In this document: piece after piece, positions 32,037 through 42,345 of the stretch
Layout of the letters: each line of letters starts with the position of its first letter
Numbering within the stretch: position 1 is the first letter of the stretch
Assembly (NCBI GenBank): GCA_023515795.1
Contig: JALGPX010000014.1
Span: 277,568-341,567, forward strand
DNA length: 64,000 bases
Direction: 5' to 3'
DNA from: Amoeboaphelidium occidentale
Taxonomy: Eukaryota > Aphelidiomycota > Aphelidea
Position numbers and translations under genes: made by a program
Notes under the pieces: generated by a model
Told to the model about the DNA's origin: nothing
Databases searched by the model: none
The model's input: only the letters and a program-made list of their open reading frames with translations

Positions 32037-35000
32037 TCAGGACCACGGAGTTGTTTTTGTCATAATCTCATACATAACACAGGACAACGAGTAAATATCG
32101 AACTTTTTGAAATCAATCCCAGCATAATTCTTTGATCTAAAACTTCTGTAAGCTTCAGGGGCCGCATATTGTGCTGACAGTCCACGCAAATTGATGAACT
32201 GGAACATCTTTGATGCAAGAATTCTATCAGACAGAATTTGAGTGATTCCAAAATCAGTCAGGTAACTGGAAGGCCTACCATTGTTATCTTGAACAAGGAT
32301 ATTCTGTGGTTTGATATCGCAATGTGCTAAATAGTGGGAATGCATAATATTCAATGCTGTCGCAAGTTCAGCAATTAATCTCAGAATGGCGGCATCTTTG
32401 CATTGTCTCTTGCGTAACCATTCGTAAAGCGAACCATCCGGATAATATTTCAAAATGATAGACAAAGGCTTTTCCGTATAGCCAATAATCTCACAGAAGT
32501 GGGGGAAAGTCGACAGCATAATCATTATTCCAACTTCTTGATAGAAAGCTTCTTCCATAGCCGAGTTTGTGATTGTAACGACCTTCTGTATAACAAATTC
32601 AGCAACTTTCTTTCGTAACGCCGAATCCATCACTTTTGCTAGGAATACTTCACCACCGCCACCAGATGCGACCTTTTTTACCCTGGCAAAAGCCGAGTGT
32701 TCAATTAGGTATGTAGCGTGTTTAGAGATGCCAATGACAGAGTTGATAACGGTCTGTAAGTCTGTGACAGTAAAATCGGATTTTTCAACGGTATTTTCAG
32801 TGACTGTGGAATGTATAATCTTTCCCTGTTGCTTCTTAATCCTTGCCATGTAGGCACCTATGATTGCAACGGCAAATATTGCCGCAACAACGCCTATAAT
32901 CAGCGAGATTGATCCTTCAAACTTCCAACTGTCGGTTAAGGAAGCTCTGACAGCCCTTTTCTGTCTAGTTCTCGCTTTTTTTGTTTCAATTAGAGCCGTA
33001 GAATGGGAGCCATAGCGCACAGGAAGGACTGGATCAAACAGCAAGACAGAGCGATCCTCACTGCCTGCAATCACCGAGGAATTATGGCATAAAACAGCGG
33101 AAACGGACTTTGAGAAACCAGAGTATAAATCTTCATGTTTCTTAGTTACAGTATTCCAACGGCGAACGGCCCCTTCAGATCCACCGGAGAACAATGTATC
33201 GAAACAGAAAGCCAATGAAGTAACCGGGCCTAAATGTCCAGGTGAACTCGAAGACGTCCTTTTGTACCTGAACTTTGGAGACATTTCTTCTAAAGACCAT
33301 TCGATTATACTCTTATCATCTGAGGCAGAAAAGAGACTGCCGCCGTTAACAAGAAGATCATTAACTTGACCAACATGCCCTTTTAACTCAGATAGCTTTT
33401 CTTGGGTTTCAATTCTGAGTGAATAAATAACTCCTGATCTAGAGCCTGCATAAATCAATGCGTCTGTCGCAGCAACGCATACCAAGGGTGTCTGGAAATC
33501 AATAGTGATGGATGATTTTGTAGAATCTTTTCTGTCTTTAAGCACGACCTTGTCATCATCAGAAATAATAACGAAATTGAAGTTATTAATTGCAAGATCC
33601 TTGAGTGGTAGAGACTTCGAGTTGTACACATCAATTGATTCGTTTTCTTCTGCAAGCGAAGATTGTAAAATAAGTCCATCAAGGCCCGAAGAATAAAGCG
33701 TGCCGTCAATGGCTGACAACGAGGTAACCGTTTTATCGTGATAGCTAAAGATTTTCATTAAAAACGCATTCTCAACGTCATATGATATAATTGATCCGCT
33801 TTTCAAACCAACAAATAACAAATTATTTTCAGCAGCAAGCGCGGTGACAGACGCATTCCTGTTTTCAAACGAGAATGCCACCTTTCGGGTTGCCATATTC
33901 CATTTTTTGATTGTTCCGTCAAATCCTGTGGAGTACAAAATATTTGATTCATCAAAGCAAAGAGAAAATACAACATCGTTGTGTCCTTGAAACAATTCGA
34001 TAACCTGAAGCGAGTAAGAATCCCTCACTCTGATAATTCCATCTGCGTGGCTAGTGTAAATCCTCATTCCCCGAGAAATCATGTTACCGCATGCAATTGT
34101 CTCTACAAATTAGACAGAATTAGTATGATTTTACCGTCGATATTCGCCAAGACTTCACCACTCAGACTTGAAAGCCTCACTAACCCATCGGCTGTGCATG
34201 CTGCAATAGACTCTTCTGCGATCGAGATAACGAGAACACTTGCGAGTGCTATGAATTAAACTTCCGAAAGTAGGATTACCATTGAAAGTCTGAACAGTTT
34301 CAAGAGACTCGATATTCCATGCACGAATAGAAAAATCTGACGAACCAGAATACAAAAAGCTTGAATATCGCTGAATAGATTCCACAATAGTAGTGTGTCC
34401 TTCAAATAATCCCAATTGAGACCCGGATGAAATGTTCCAGTGGTAAATAGAAGTACCAATTGGGACTGCATACACATTGTTCTGATCAACAGCAATTGAG
34501 ATAATCGCCCTATTCGAACCTAAAATTTTAATTAATTACAGTAAGAGAATGTTACCAGTGAATGTTTTTGCAAGGGCCATGAGGGCGAGATCCCATTGCC
34601 TCACAGTTCTATCAGAACTCCCGGAGTATAAGTAGTTCTCGCTCGATACTAAGCAATTAATCGAGACTGAGTTAGCGGCGAGAGCGGCGAATGGCTCTGT
34701 GCTATCAACAGTTGCATCCCATGCAGTTATCATGTCATCTTCTCCTCCGCTTATGATCAAATTCCTCCATGCAACAACAGCTCTGAGTTTAATGCTTCGA
34801 CCATAGTATGAAAACAAATATGTTCCATTACGTGTATCCCATCGTAGAACACTGCCGTCAAGCGATCCGGTGTAAAGTGTTTCCTGTCCATAACCCATGC
34901 ACATAATGGTACCGCCCTGGAAAGCAGGAAATTTAGCTAGAATTGCCCCGTCAGTCAAATTCCATTTTATGACTTCTTTTTCTGCGCCAGCCGAGTATAG

Positions 35001-35782
35001 ATAACTGTCAAAACCCGCCACTACATAAACTCGATTCGAATGCCCTGTAAAGGAACGCTCCAAATCACCGGTCATAACATCCCAAGATAATACAGTTGTA
35101 TCAGCAGAGGCAGAAAATAATACACCTTGGGACAAATAGATTGAAAAAACTGCCGCAGAGTGTCCCACGAAGCCAACAACTCGGTTACCGGTTTCGACAG
35201 ATATTTTTTCAACGTATGGAGGCGATTCTGCTGCAACATAGAGGTGATCTCCATCTGCGATTATACTGAACACAAATCCACCAAACCCTACCAAAATTAG
35301 AAAGCTGTTTCAAGGTGAACATAACCTAATGTTTTGACAATTCTTCCAGAATTCAAATCCAATTCTCTAACTTTCGTATCACCGCCACCGCAAAAAACTC
35401 GATCATTATCAACTGTAATAGTCTCAATTTGAGCCCCAACAGATCCGAGCCATATCCTTTTGAGAACTGATCCTGTTTCCAAATCCCAAACTATGATCAT
35501 ATCATCGTAACCAGATGTGATCATTTTTGTATGGTTTGTGACAAGAAAAGATACCACCTTACTCTTATGGGCTCTGAATGTTCTTTGAACAATTCCTGTT
35601 TGGATGTCCTTCTGGATGATGTCGTTAGATGATGTGATCAATATCGAGTCTTCATAAACAGCCATTGAGCGCACGCTGGAAGCACCATCTTGCAACAAGA
35701 AACTTTTTCGGTGCTCTAAAGAAGCAACGGAGAGGCTAAAAGATGACAGTGAGAAGAGGTACACTAGAAGGTTTGCAATCAT
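32037..35782 (-). CDS. Predicted WD40-ectodomain receptor protein kinase
   Basis: Five exons on the minus strand, 35782-35326, 35287-34556, 34519-34280, 34248-34135 and 34102-32037, with introns of 38, 36, 31 and 32 nt, give 1202 aa. A signal peptide (LLVYLFSLSSFSLSVAS) leads into roughly 18-20 WD40-type blades (for example LYSGSSDRTVRQWDL, LYSTGFDGTIKKWNM), enough for two or three propellers. A tetrabasic RQKR lies at about residue 893, then one TM helix (SLIIGVVAAIFAVAIIGAYM, about 911-933). The cytoplasmic kinase (about 985-1202) has the Gly-loop ASGGGGEVF, catalytic loop HCDIKPQN, DFG and AAPE. It stops right after TTPWS, missing the last third of the C-lobe. The layout is TKL-like. Ligand and pathway are unknown; I know of no standard family with this order. 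Confidence 0.85.
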
Positions 35783-36383
35783 TTAGTCTGGTAAGCTTGA
35801 AACAAACAGCGCTAGTTCTTGCGGCGCATGTTTTCAGTTATAGTTGAAGACGTATACAACTCAAGGCGCACTGTTTAAAAGTGACGGGATTGCTCTTAAA
35901 TTAGAACATAAAGGCTTATCAAATGTCAGCTGAGTTATCCTACAGTATTATCGGGATCTTAGTTCTTCAAGGCCGCGACTTACAACATTGATGCCACTCC
36001 TAAATATTCATACCGAAACAGCCAATTTGTGGTAGCGTTTGATTAATAGAGAACTTGATTTGTTCAGTGTTCCATCATGGTCATGATGGTTATGAAGAGG
36101 CCGAGACAACCATAGACTTCTGGCGCAAAGATCATAGCCAACAAGAACTTCACACCGATTACGTGATGCTTGCCATAGTCTCGCCTAATTTAAAATACTT
36201 TTAATGGCGGTTAGGCTGGGATCTTTAAGTTTACGACACTGGACGTATCAGCTGCATCTCACAAGCGAATGATTGCATTCGTCGGTGGGTAAGCTATAAA
36301 TAGTTACCGTCATTCAGCAGAACGTGATTAGATCAATTAAAATTTGACCACTCTTCTCTCCTGGATAAGCGTTTGTCCGCTAA
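35783..36383. other. Intergenic region holding one very small gene
   Basis: A 0.6-kb gap between the WD40 receptor kinase (minus) and the C2H2 protein gene (plus). It contains the small minus-strand V-ATPase-c-like gene at 36064-36257. The left part (35783-36063) is AT-rich with no open frame I can support and presumably carries the receptor's promoter. The right part (36258-36383) must serve as promoter for the C2H2 gene. Confidence 0.4.
36064..36257 (-). CDS. Tiny membrane protein like last helix of V-ATPase c subunit
   Basis: Exons 36257-36235 and 36184-36064 (50-nt intron, GTAAAC...AATTAG) give 47 aa: MQLIRPVS, then a 39-residue exon ending in the hydrophobic stretch VIGVKFLLAMIFAPEVYG and CLGLFITIMTMMEH. 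The hydrophobic part resembles the fourth helix of vacuolar H+-ATPase proteolipids (FVGMILILIFAEVLGLYGL), and the Glu in the centre is kept. There is no room for the other three helices before the neighbouring gene. It is therefore either a truncated remnant or a genuine one-helix microprotein. Splice sites and sizes match the rest of the window. The exon alone is the stronger part of the call. Confidence 0.4.
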
Positions 36384-38075
36384 ATGTCGTCTAAACAGAA
36401 TTATCAGCAATACACTGGTGGTAAAGATCAGTCTGCACCGCAGAGACCGTATCCAATTTCTACCGTGCCAAGTTCGGAGAGAAACGGATATCATATAAAC
36501 CAGCAAGCAAGATACTTTCAAGATTCATATGGTCAGCCGCAATACGATTCACTTCAACAAGAGAAGATGGCACTTGATCAGTCTCCATCTGTTGATAAGT
36601 CCATGCTGAGCGATTCTATGCCTGACACAAGAACTTCTGATGGACCTTCCCTGGTTGGTGGTGAAAGTAGTCAGTTTGAAAATAGTCCCACAACTACATC
36701 TCGTCAAAATGATATTTACTCAAGGATGATGCCTCCTCAAGAGGTTCCAGTTAGAGGTTCTGACGCAAAGAAAGCTTTTACTCCACTAGATTTGGAAAAA
36801 TACAGACAAGCTGCACCTCCTTTGCTTTCACCTCGAGGTACGCGTGGTCCTTTGCCTTCTCCCTCTGATGAACGACGGTTTCATCCGTATTCTCCAGGAA
36901 GAGCAACATCTCCGCGATCATATCAGAAATCTGCACAGTTTGAAGCTATTCAGTCACGAAACGCGCTTAATTATCCTATACAGAATGGTTATAATTACGA
37001 AAGATATAATCAGGCTCCTGTGGATAATATCCATATGTATGGTGGTCCTCAGATATATGGAAACGCTGGACCTATGCAATACGCACAATTTCGCCCAGTC
37101 CCATCTCAAATCACCATCCAACAGCATCAGCAACAGTATCAGCGAAATTATGGGTATCCTTACGCAAATCAGATTGTTACTGTACGTCCAGCAATACCTA
37201 TTCAGGAACAGCTGCGTCAAAATTACACAAGTCAACTGCAGCGAGCCTCGCCAATGCAAGCAACACAGAGGTTTGTCCCTGGGCAAGAAATGTACAACCC
37301 TCAACAAGACTATATGTATCAGCAACGAAATAATCAGTACATGGAACAAGAAGCTGCGTTTGCTATTGCATCCTTATCAACAATGTCTCCAGTAGAAAAT
37401 CGGAGAAGGCCCTCAACAACAGATGATATACCACAACGAGGGTATACGCAAAGTTCATTAGGAAATATGGCTTATCAGACAAATTATGGCCTTAATTCAT
37501 TTCCTAGAACCGGAACGCCTCCAAAGTCTATATCACTCACAGATAGGATTCCAAGCAATTATAATCCTATACAGAAGCTTAACCTTACTCCAAAAGAGTT
37601 GCAAGCATACAAACAGCACGCAAAGTATGGCTCTGACGAAAAGCTGTCAACCAATGCTGTGTTTGAAAAGGCTAAATTCTCTTACATTGACCGTGACGCT
37701 GCTACTGGGTTAAATTCAATCAAAAACCGGACTCAGAGTGAAGAAAAGCCGTTGCAGGAAAGCAACGAGAAGAAGAACAGCAGCACATCAGCTCAAGTTT
37801 TACCAAGTTTACGACAGGTATTGCTGCCACACACTCCTAATCAAGCATCAGTGCAGCGGCCAAGTAAACAAGAGCCTCTTGAAAGTATCCCGGAAACACC
37901 TAAAGAAGCTCCAGCGACACCCAAGAAGAGAGCTATTGGTCGTATCGCTTCGTTACTGACCTCAAGTCAGAAGAAACCTTTCAAGTGTCCTGTGGTCGGT
38001 TGTGATAAAGCGTTCTACAAGGAATCTCACTTAAAGTATCACGTTAATTCTAAAGTTCACAAGAGCGATCGATAA
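36384..38075 (+). CDS. Disordered Gln/Pro-rich protein with one C-terminal C2H2 finger
   Basis: A single ORF of 563 aa. Almost all of it is low-complexity and rich in Gln, Pro, Ser, Tyr and Asn, as in activation or condensate-forming regions. The last 35 residues form one zinc finger, FKCPVVGCDKAFYKESHLKY followed by HVNSKVH, with a Cys-x4-Cys...His-x4/5-His spacing like fungal Sfp1-type fingers. A basic stretch (KKRAIGRIASLL) lies just before it. I infer a nuclear DNA- or RNA-binding regulator. The target is unknown. Confidence 0.78.
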   Translation: MSSKQNYQQYTGGKDQSAPQRPYPISTVPSSERNGYHINQQARYFQDSYGQPQYDSLQQEKMALDQSPSVDKSMLSDSMPDTRTSDGPSLVGGESSQFENSPTTTSRQNDIYSRMMPPQEVPVRGSDAKKAFTPLDLEKYRQAAPPLLSPRGTRGPLPSPSDERRFHPYSPGRATSPRSYQKSAQFEAIQSRNALNYPIQNGYNYERYNQAPVDNIHMYGGPQIYGNAGPMQYAQFRPVPSQITIQQHQQQYQRNYGYPYANQIVTVRPAIPIQEQLRQNYTSQLQRASPMQATQRFVPGQEMYNPQQDYMYQQRNNQYMEQEAAFAIASLSTMSPVENRRRPSTTDDIPQRGYTQSSLGNMAYQTNYGLNSFPRTGTPPKSISLTDRIPSNYNPIQKLNLTPKELQAYKQHAKYGSDEKLSTNAVFEKAKFSYIDRDAATGLNSIKNRTQSEEKPLQESNEKKNSSTSAQVLPSLRQVLLPHTPNQASVQRPSKQEPLESIPETPKEAPATPKKRAIGRIASLLTSSQKKPFKCPVVGCDKAFYKESHLKYHVNSKVHKSDR

Positions 38076-38195
38076 CTATGGTGTTACGGTGAAGGAAGCT
38101 GCCGGATAATTGTTAGGGTTTTGAAAATTGATCATCGTTCTAAGCTTTTCTTCCACGTTTGCGAGTAGCATCTTTTGTTTGGACAAGAATTCGAG

Positions 38196-41100
38196 ATGCC
38201 TTTAAACAAAATAAAAGTATTCATTAGCACCAACAGGAAAGATTTGCTTCAGGATAAGAAAGAATTTGTTCTGGATGAAGTAATGCCCTTGGACAAGTTT
38301 CAAAACAACTTCTTTCAGAAAGCTAAAGTGTACTTCGATTACGTCGATGGTTTTACTACTTCCTTTACCAGCCAAAGCCAAAAAGGCTCTTGCTTGACTT
38401 TATTGGATTACTGCTTCGGTGCCCTTCTTCTATTTGATGTTTCGACCAGGATTGTTCCGGATTCACAACCAGCATCCCCAACTACTGCAGACGGTGCGCC
38501 TGGATTATCAAACGATTCAGGCCCAAAAGAAGAAGCTACTTCGAATGCGCTAGGCCCTGTTTCTGGTCAACAGTCCCCGATATCGATCGAATCCATAACG
38601 GCCGGATACGCTCGCATAAAGAAACAGTTTCCTACTTCACGCTGCATCATAATAGCGGATGATATCATTGATAATTCGGATTTCAGAATTGTTATTAATA
38701 ATCGGAATATGGCAAACTGTTTACAGGCAGAGATCGAGGATTATGTCAAAGAAGTTGTTACATACATCCTTTCGTCGATCGTCTTGGTTGAGAGTCAAAA
38801 AAGTGGATTCCCCAGTTATCAGAAATACTTGAAAGACGATGAAAAGGTTGTGGAAGAAACATCTGCCGTTGAATCTCCCTTGAGCTCTTTTAATGAACAG
38901 CTAAAAGAAAAGAAGCGCCTACCAGGAAGAGTGCAGAAACGAATAGGTGAACTTTATTTGCTAGGCGGATGTTGGGGGAAAGCGATCATAAGTTTTCAGA
39001 ATGCAATCGAGTTGTTAAGGAAAATGGATGATCCGATACATTACTCTTCAACGCTGGAAGGCTTTCTTACTACGCAATTGCTGATAAATCCTTCGTTTGT
39101 AACAAGTGCAGAATTTATTGAGAAAGAAGAGGAGCTTAATCAGCTGTTATCGGATATCGTAGATCCTCTTGTTAAATGTCAACTTGTTTTGCGTCTAAGC
39201 AATCTTTATTTAGAGTACAAGAAGGATCCATGGGAATGTTGTAAAAGGATAATGAAAGTTTGGGATTGTGGAGTAGATGAACTTCTGAAAGAACCAAAAG
39301 GCATTGATCAAATTCGTATTGCATCTCAAATGTCAGACTTGTTTGGTAGGATTAAGTATCAAAGGAAACGCGCATTCTTTACTAGACAGTGTGCTCTGCT
39401 TATTCTTGCTAGAGTCATAGATTTAGGACCCAAAGTGTTGGCGATTCAGGAGAAAAACTTATACTCGCATAGCTCTCGAGGATCTAAATCTTCTTCAACT
39501 AGTGTAACACCATTGGATCACTTTGAAGAGGAAGAAATTGTAAGAACATACTATGAGTACAGCAAAAGAATGGTCGAGTATATTGTTGAGAGTCTAGTAA
39601 CTTACTGTTGTATGGACAATTATGATGAGTTTACTACCGATCTAAAAGAAACTAATCGTGTCCGAAACTCTCTGTTTGTTGTCATTCATCGTCCAAAAAA
39701 GTCAGAGGGAAAATATGCTTGCTACGACATGGAAAAATCTTGGAGGTCTATATTTACTGAAGTGGCAAAGGAAGCTGTTCGAATGTGTGAACTTGTGCAA
39801 GAGTATGAGCTTGCTTCTCTTTTTCTTGGATACCTTCTTCTTGACTCCTTATCAAACCCTTCAGCGAATGCACAATTTCGATACTGGAATACGCTTTGCA
39901 AAATAGCAAACAAAATGACATACAAGCCTTCATTGTACACATTTCCTTCAAGGATACCAACAGTTTTGTCTACGAGCGATGAATCGAGATACAGGAGAAG
40001 AAAGTTGCCGCATTCTTTACTTGGTCATTTTGTGAAAAGATATTCTATTGCTACTGAACCTTCTCAGAGCCGTTATCCTTCTAAAGTTGAAGTCGAAAAG
40101 GCCAGTCAAGAGGTCATTGCGGCAAAGGATGGTTTGTTTTTGCATGACCCTTTTGCAAAGAAAAAAGAGTCGACTCAAAAGGTTGAATGGGTCATTGTTG
40201 GTGAGACTTTTGAGATGAACTTTGTGATCATGAATCCATTTGAATGCAACATTCAAGTCTTGGAGGTTGGACTAGTTGTAGATTGTAAAAGTATAGCAGA
40301 GCACGTTCATGTCGAATTGGCAGGGCTTCCGGTAAACTTTGATCCGAAGGAAGAGTTTGAGCTTACCATTCCTGTGACAATAGTCAAATTTATGGAGAAA
40401 TTTACTGTAGATGGTTTGATGGTCAAGTTTAGTAATGGATGGATCGAGTATTTAAGGTTTCCTTCGCAGTTTTCTTTGCAAGTTCATAAATACAATCCGC
40501 CCATTCTAAAATTGTTGCGATCATCATTGGTGCGCAATACTGATTTAATGATATATGAAGGAGAGAGAGCGGAAGTACTATATGAAATGGATTTGATCCC
40601 TTCACACGAGCACGGTGATTTGAAGCTAGATTTTGTTGTGGTTGATACTACTGAGACATGTGATTCTCCAATTACCTGGATTACACATAGATCTGTTGGT
40701 GAAGCAAAGTTTGAATCGCGACTGTATGATGCATCCGTTACTGCGCTGGCTGTCAAGAAAATCACATCTATGTCAGGAGATACATTGCATTTTCCTTTCA
40801 AGCCTGTCAAATCTACCCAAAACAGTGTGAATTTTATCTTCTCTTGTGTCGGAAAAAGAGGTCTGAATGGCTGCTCGATTAGAATCAAGTACGGACAAAT
40901 TATCGATGGGACTACATACAGTAGAACCTTAAGGCTGAAGATAAACACGACCGTCGAATCTCCATTAGAAGTTGTTAATCTAGAGTTCGCAAGAAACTTT
41001 ATTGGATCTAATCCCACAATTCGGAGCGATTCTGGCCCAAGGATAACGAAGAGTCTTTCTGTAGAAGAAATCGCATTGATGGATGCGCCTTCATCCAATG

Positions 41101-42254
41101 CAGCAGATGATTCTTGTCTGTGCGTTATCGACATCCGAAACAACTGGAATTCGCTGTTCTCTGTTAGGTTTTTATTACCTCAGAGCTCAACGGAATCGGA
41201 GGAGAATTACTTTGTTGGGCCGTCTGCAGATACTACCACGAAAACAGACTTCACTGCAATATACCCGAAGCAAACAAAACGATTTGTGCTACTTGTTGAA
41301 AAAATCTCGATTGATGACATTATTAAGAGACTACAAACGATCCTTCCGCCTAGACAAGATGATCTCTTCAATTTTAATCTGTTACCATTCGACCCGCTGT
41401 ATCATTGCGGAAGCTTGAACAAGAGATTGCCTCCTATTCCGCAACCAAACAAAGTATCTCTTGGTCCAAAGCCTGTAGTAGCAGATACTGCTAGAGACTA
41501 TACTACCAATCTTACGCTTTACGAAAAGAAATTAAAAAGTACTGATGCCGAAGTTTTTGAATTAGAGAATGCGAAGAAAGATTTTCTAGAATCTTACATT
41601 GCTGAGCGGCAAAGCAGGCTTTCATTCTTCTGCAAGCATCATTTCTTTCAAACTGGACTTTTAGGAATGGAATGGACTAATAGCGCAAACTCTGTAGTTG
41701 ATAGCCTCTCTAGAAGTGGCTTCTTTGTGCTTCGCTCATATGCTTCTTTATCTGCGTCTGATTTGCTTAATCTTTGCAGCCGGGAAATATCTGTTAAGTA
41801 CGATGTAATTGCTGGAGGAAATTATGTTGCCCCAACTCAAGAAAATGTTTATTTAGTTCCAAAAGATCACATTACAGAACTGGTATTAAAGGTACAATCA
41901 ACATCAAGAAGATTGTGTTATCTTCGGACTCAATACTGTTATGATGTTTGCGAAAATGATGGTTTAGTGGGCTTTGACATTTCGAACAAAATGCTTGTTA
42001 ATGGATCGCTTCAGGCTCTCTTGTGTACAGAAGAAGACCCGAATGAAGGTTTCACATCTAATCATTCTATTTCATTGAAATTCAGAGCTACTGGAAGTTA
42101 CAAAATGTTATACCACCTTGAGTATATTGAAGAAATTGATAACTTTGACAAAAGCCAAGAAGCATTAATAACCAGATACAAAAAGCTTTTCGGAGACGAC
42201 TCTTTAGACGCAGTTGAATGGTGCCAGGAGCCCATAATCTTTAAAGTAGAATAG
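38196..42254 (+). CDS. TRS120: TRAPPII subunit Trs120/TRAPPC9
   Basis: A single exon of 1352 aa from ATG 38196; the frame opens at 38175 without an ATG. The segment GRVQKRIGELYLLGGCWGKA and the following helix pair match the TPR-like part of Trs120/TRAPPC9. The second half is beta-rich, as in the family's Ig-like domains, ending in GSYKMLYHLEYIEEI. Trs120 is one of the subunits that turn TRAPP into the TRAPPII GEF for Rab11/Ypt31 at the late Golgi. A Ser/Pro-rich insert near residues 90-130 interrupts the N-terminal domain. A short upstream exon cannot be excluded because the N terminus is poorly conserved. Confidence 0.8.
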   Translation: MPLNKIKVFISTNRKDLLQDKKEFVLDEVMPLDKFQNNFFQKAKVYFDYVDGFTTSFTSQSQKGSCLTLLDYCFGALLLFDVSTRIVPDSQPASPTTADGAPGLSNDSGPKEEATSNALGPVSGQQSPISIESITAGYARIKKQFPTSRCIIIADDIIDNSDFRIVINNRNMANCLQAEIEDYVKEVVTYILSSIVLVESQKSGFPSYQKYLKDDEKVVEETSAVESPLSSFNEQLKEKKRLPGRVQKRIGELYLLGGCWGKAIISFQNAIELLRKMDDPIHYSSTLEGFLTTQLLINPSFVTSAEFIEKEEELNQLLSDIVDPLVKCQLVLRLSNLYLEYKKDPWECCKRIMKVWDCGVDELLKEPKGIDQIRIASQMSDLFGRIKYQRKRAFFTRQCALLILARVIDLGPKVLAIQEKNLYSHSSRGSKSSSTSVTPLDHFEEEEIVRTYYEYSKRMVEYIVESLVTYCCMDNYDEFTTDLKETNRVRNSLFVVIHRPKKSEGKYACYDMEKSWRSIFTEVAKEAVRMCELVQEYELASLFLGYLLLDSLSNPSANAQFRYWNTLCKIANKMTYKPSLYTFPSRIPTVLSTSDESRYRRRKLPHSLLGHFVKRYSIATEPSQSRYPSKVEVEKASQEVIAAKDGLFLHDPFAKKKESTQKVEWVIVGETFEMNFVIMNPFECNIQVLEVGLVVDCKSIAEHVHVELAGLPVNFDPKEEFELTIPVTIVKFMEKFTVDGLMVKFSNGWIEYLRFPSQFSLQVHKYNPPILKLLRSSLVRNTDLMIYEGERAEVLYEMDLIPSHEHGDLKLDFVVVDTTETCDSPITWITHRSVGEAKFESRLYDASVTALAVKKITSMSGDTLHFPFKPVKSTQNSVNFIFSCVGKRGLNGCSIRIKYGQIIDGTTYSRTLRLKINTTVESPLEVVNLEFARNFIGSNPTIRSDSGPRITKSLSVEEIALMDAPSSNAADDSCLCVIDIRNNWNSLFSVRFLLPQSSTESEENYFVGPSADTTTKTDFTAIYPKQTKRFVLLVEKISIDDIIKRLQTILPPRQDDLFNFNLLPFDPLYHCGSLNKRLPPIPQPNKVSLGPKPVVADTARDYTTNLTLYEKKLKSTDAEVFELENAKKDFLESYIAERQSRLSFFCKHHFFQTGLLGMEWTNSANSVVDSLSRSGFFVLRSYASLSASDLLNLCSREISVKYDVIAGGNYVAPTQENVYLVPKDHITELVLKVQSTSRRLCYLRTQYCYDVCENDGLVGFDISNKMLVNGSLQALLCTEEDPNEGFTSNHSISLKFRATGSYKMLYHLEYIEEIDNFDKSQEALITRYKKLFGDDSLDAVEWCQEPIIFKVE

Positions 42255-42345
42255 ATTTCGTGGAGTTTGATGCACTCTCTCATAAACTTTCAAGATCGTG
42301 GAGTACATGGAGAAGGTTTATTACACAGCTTACAAAAATCTAAAA

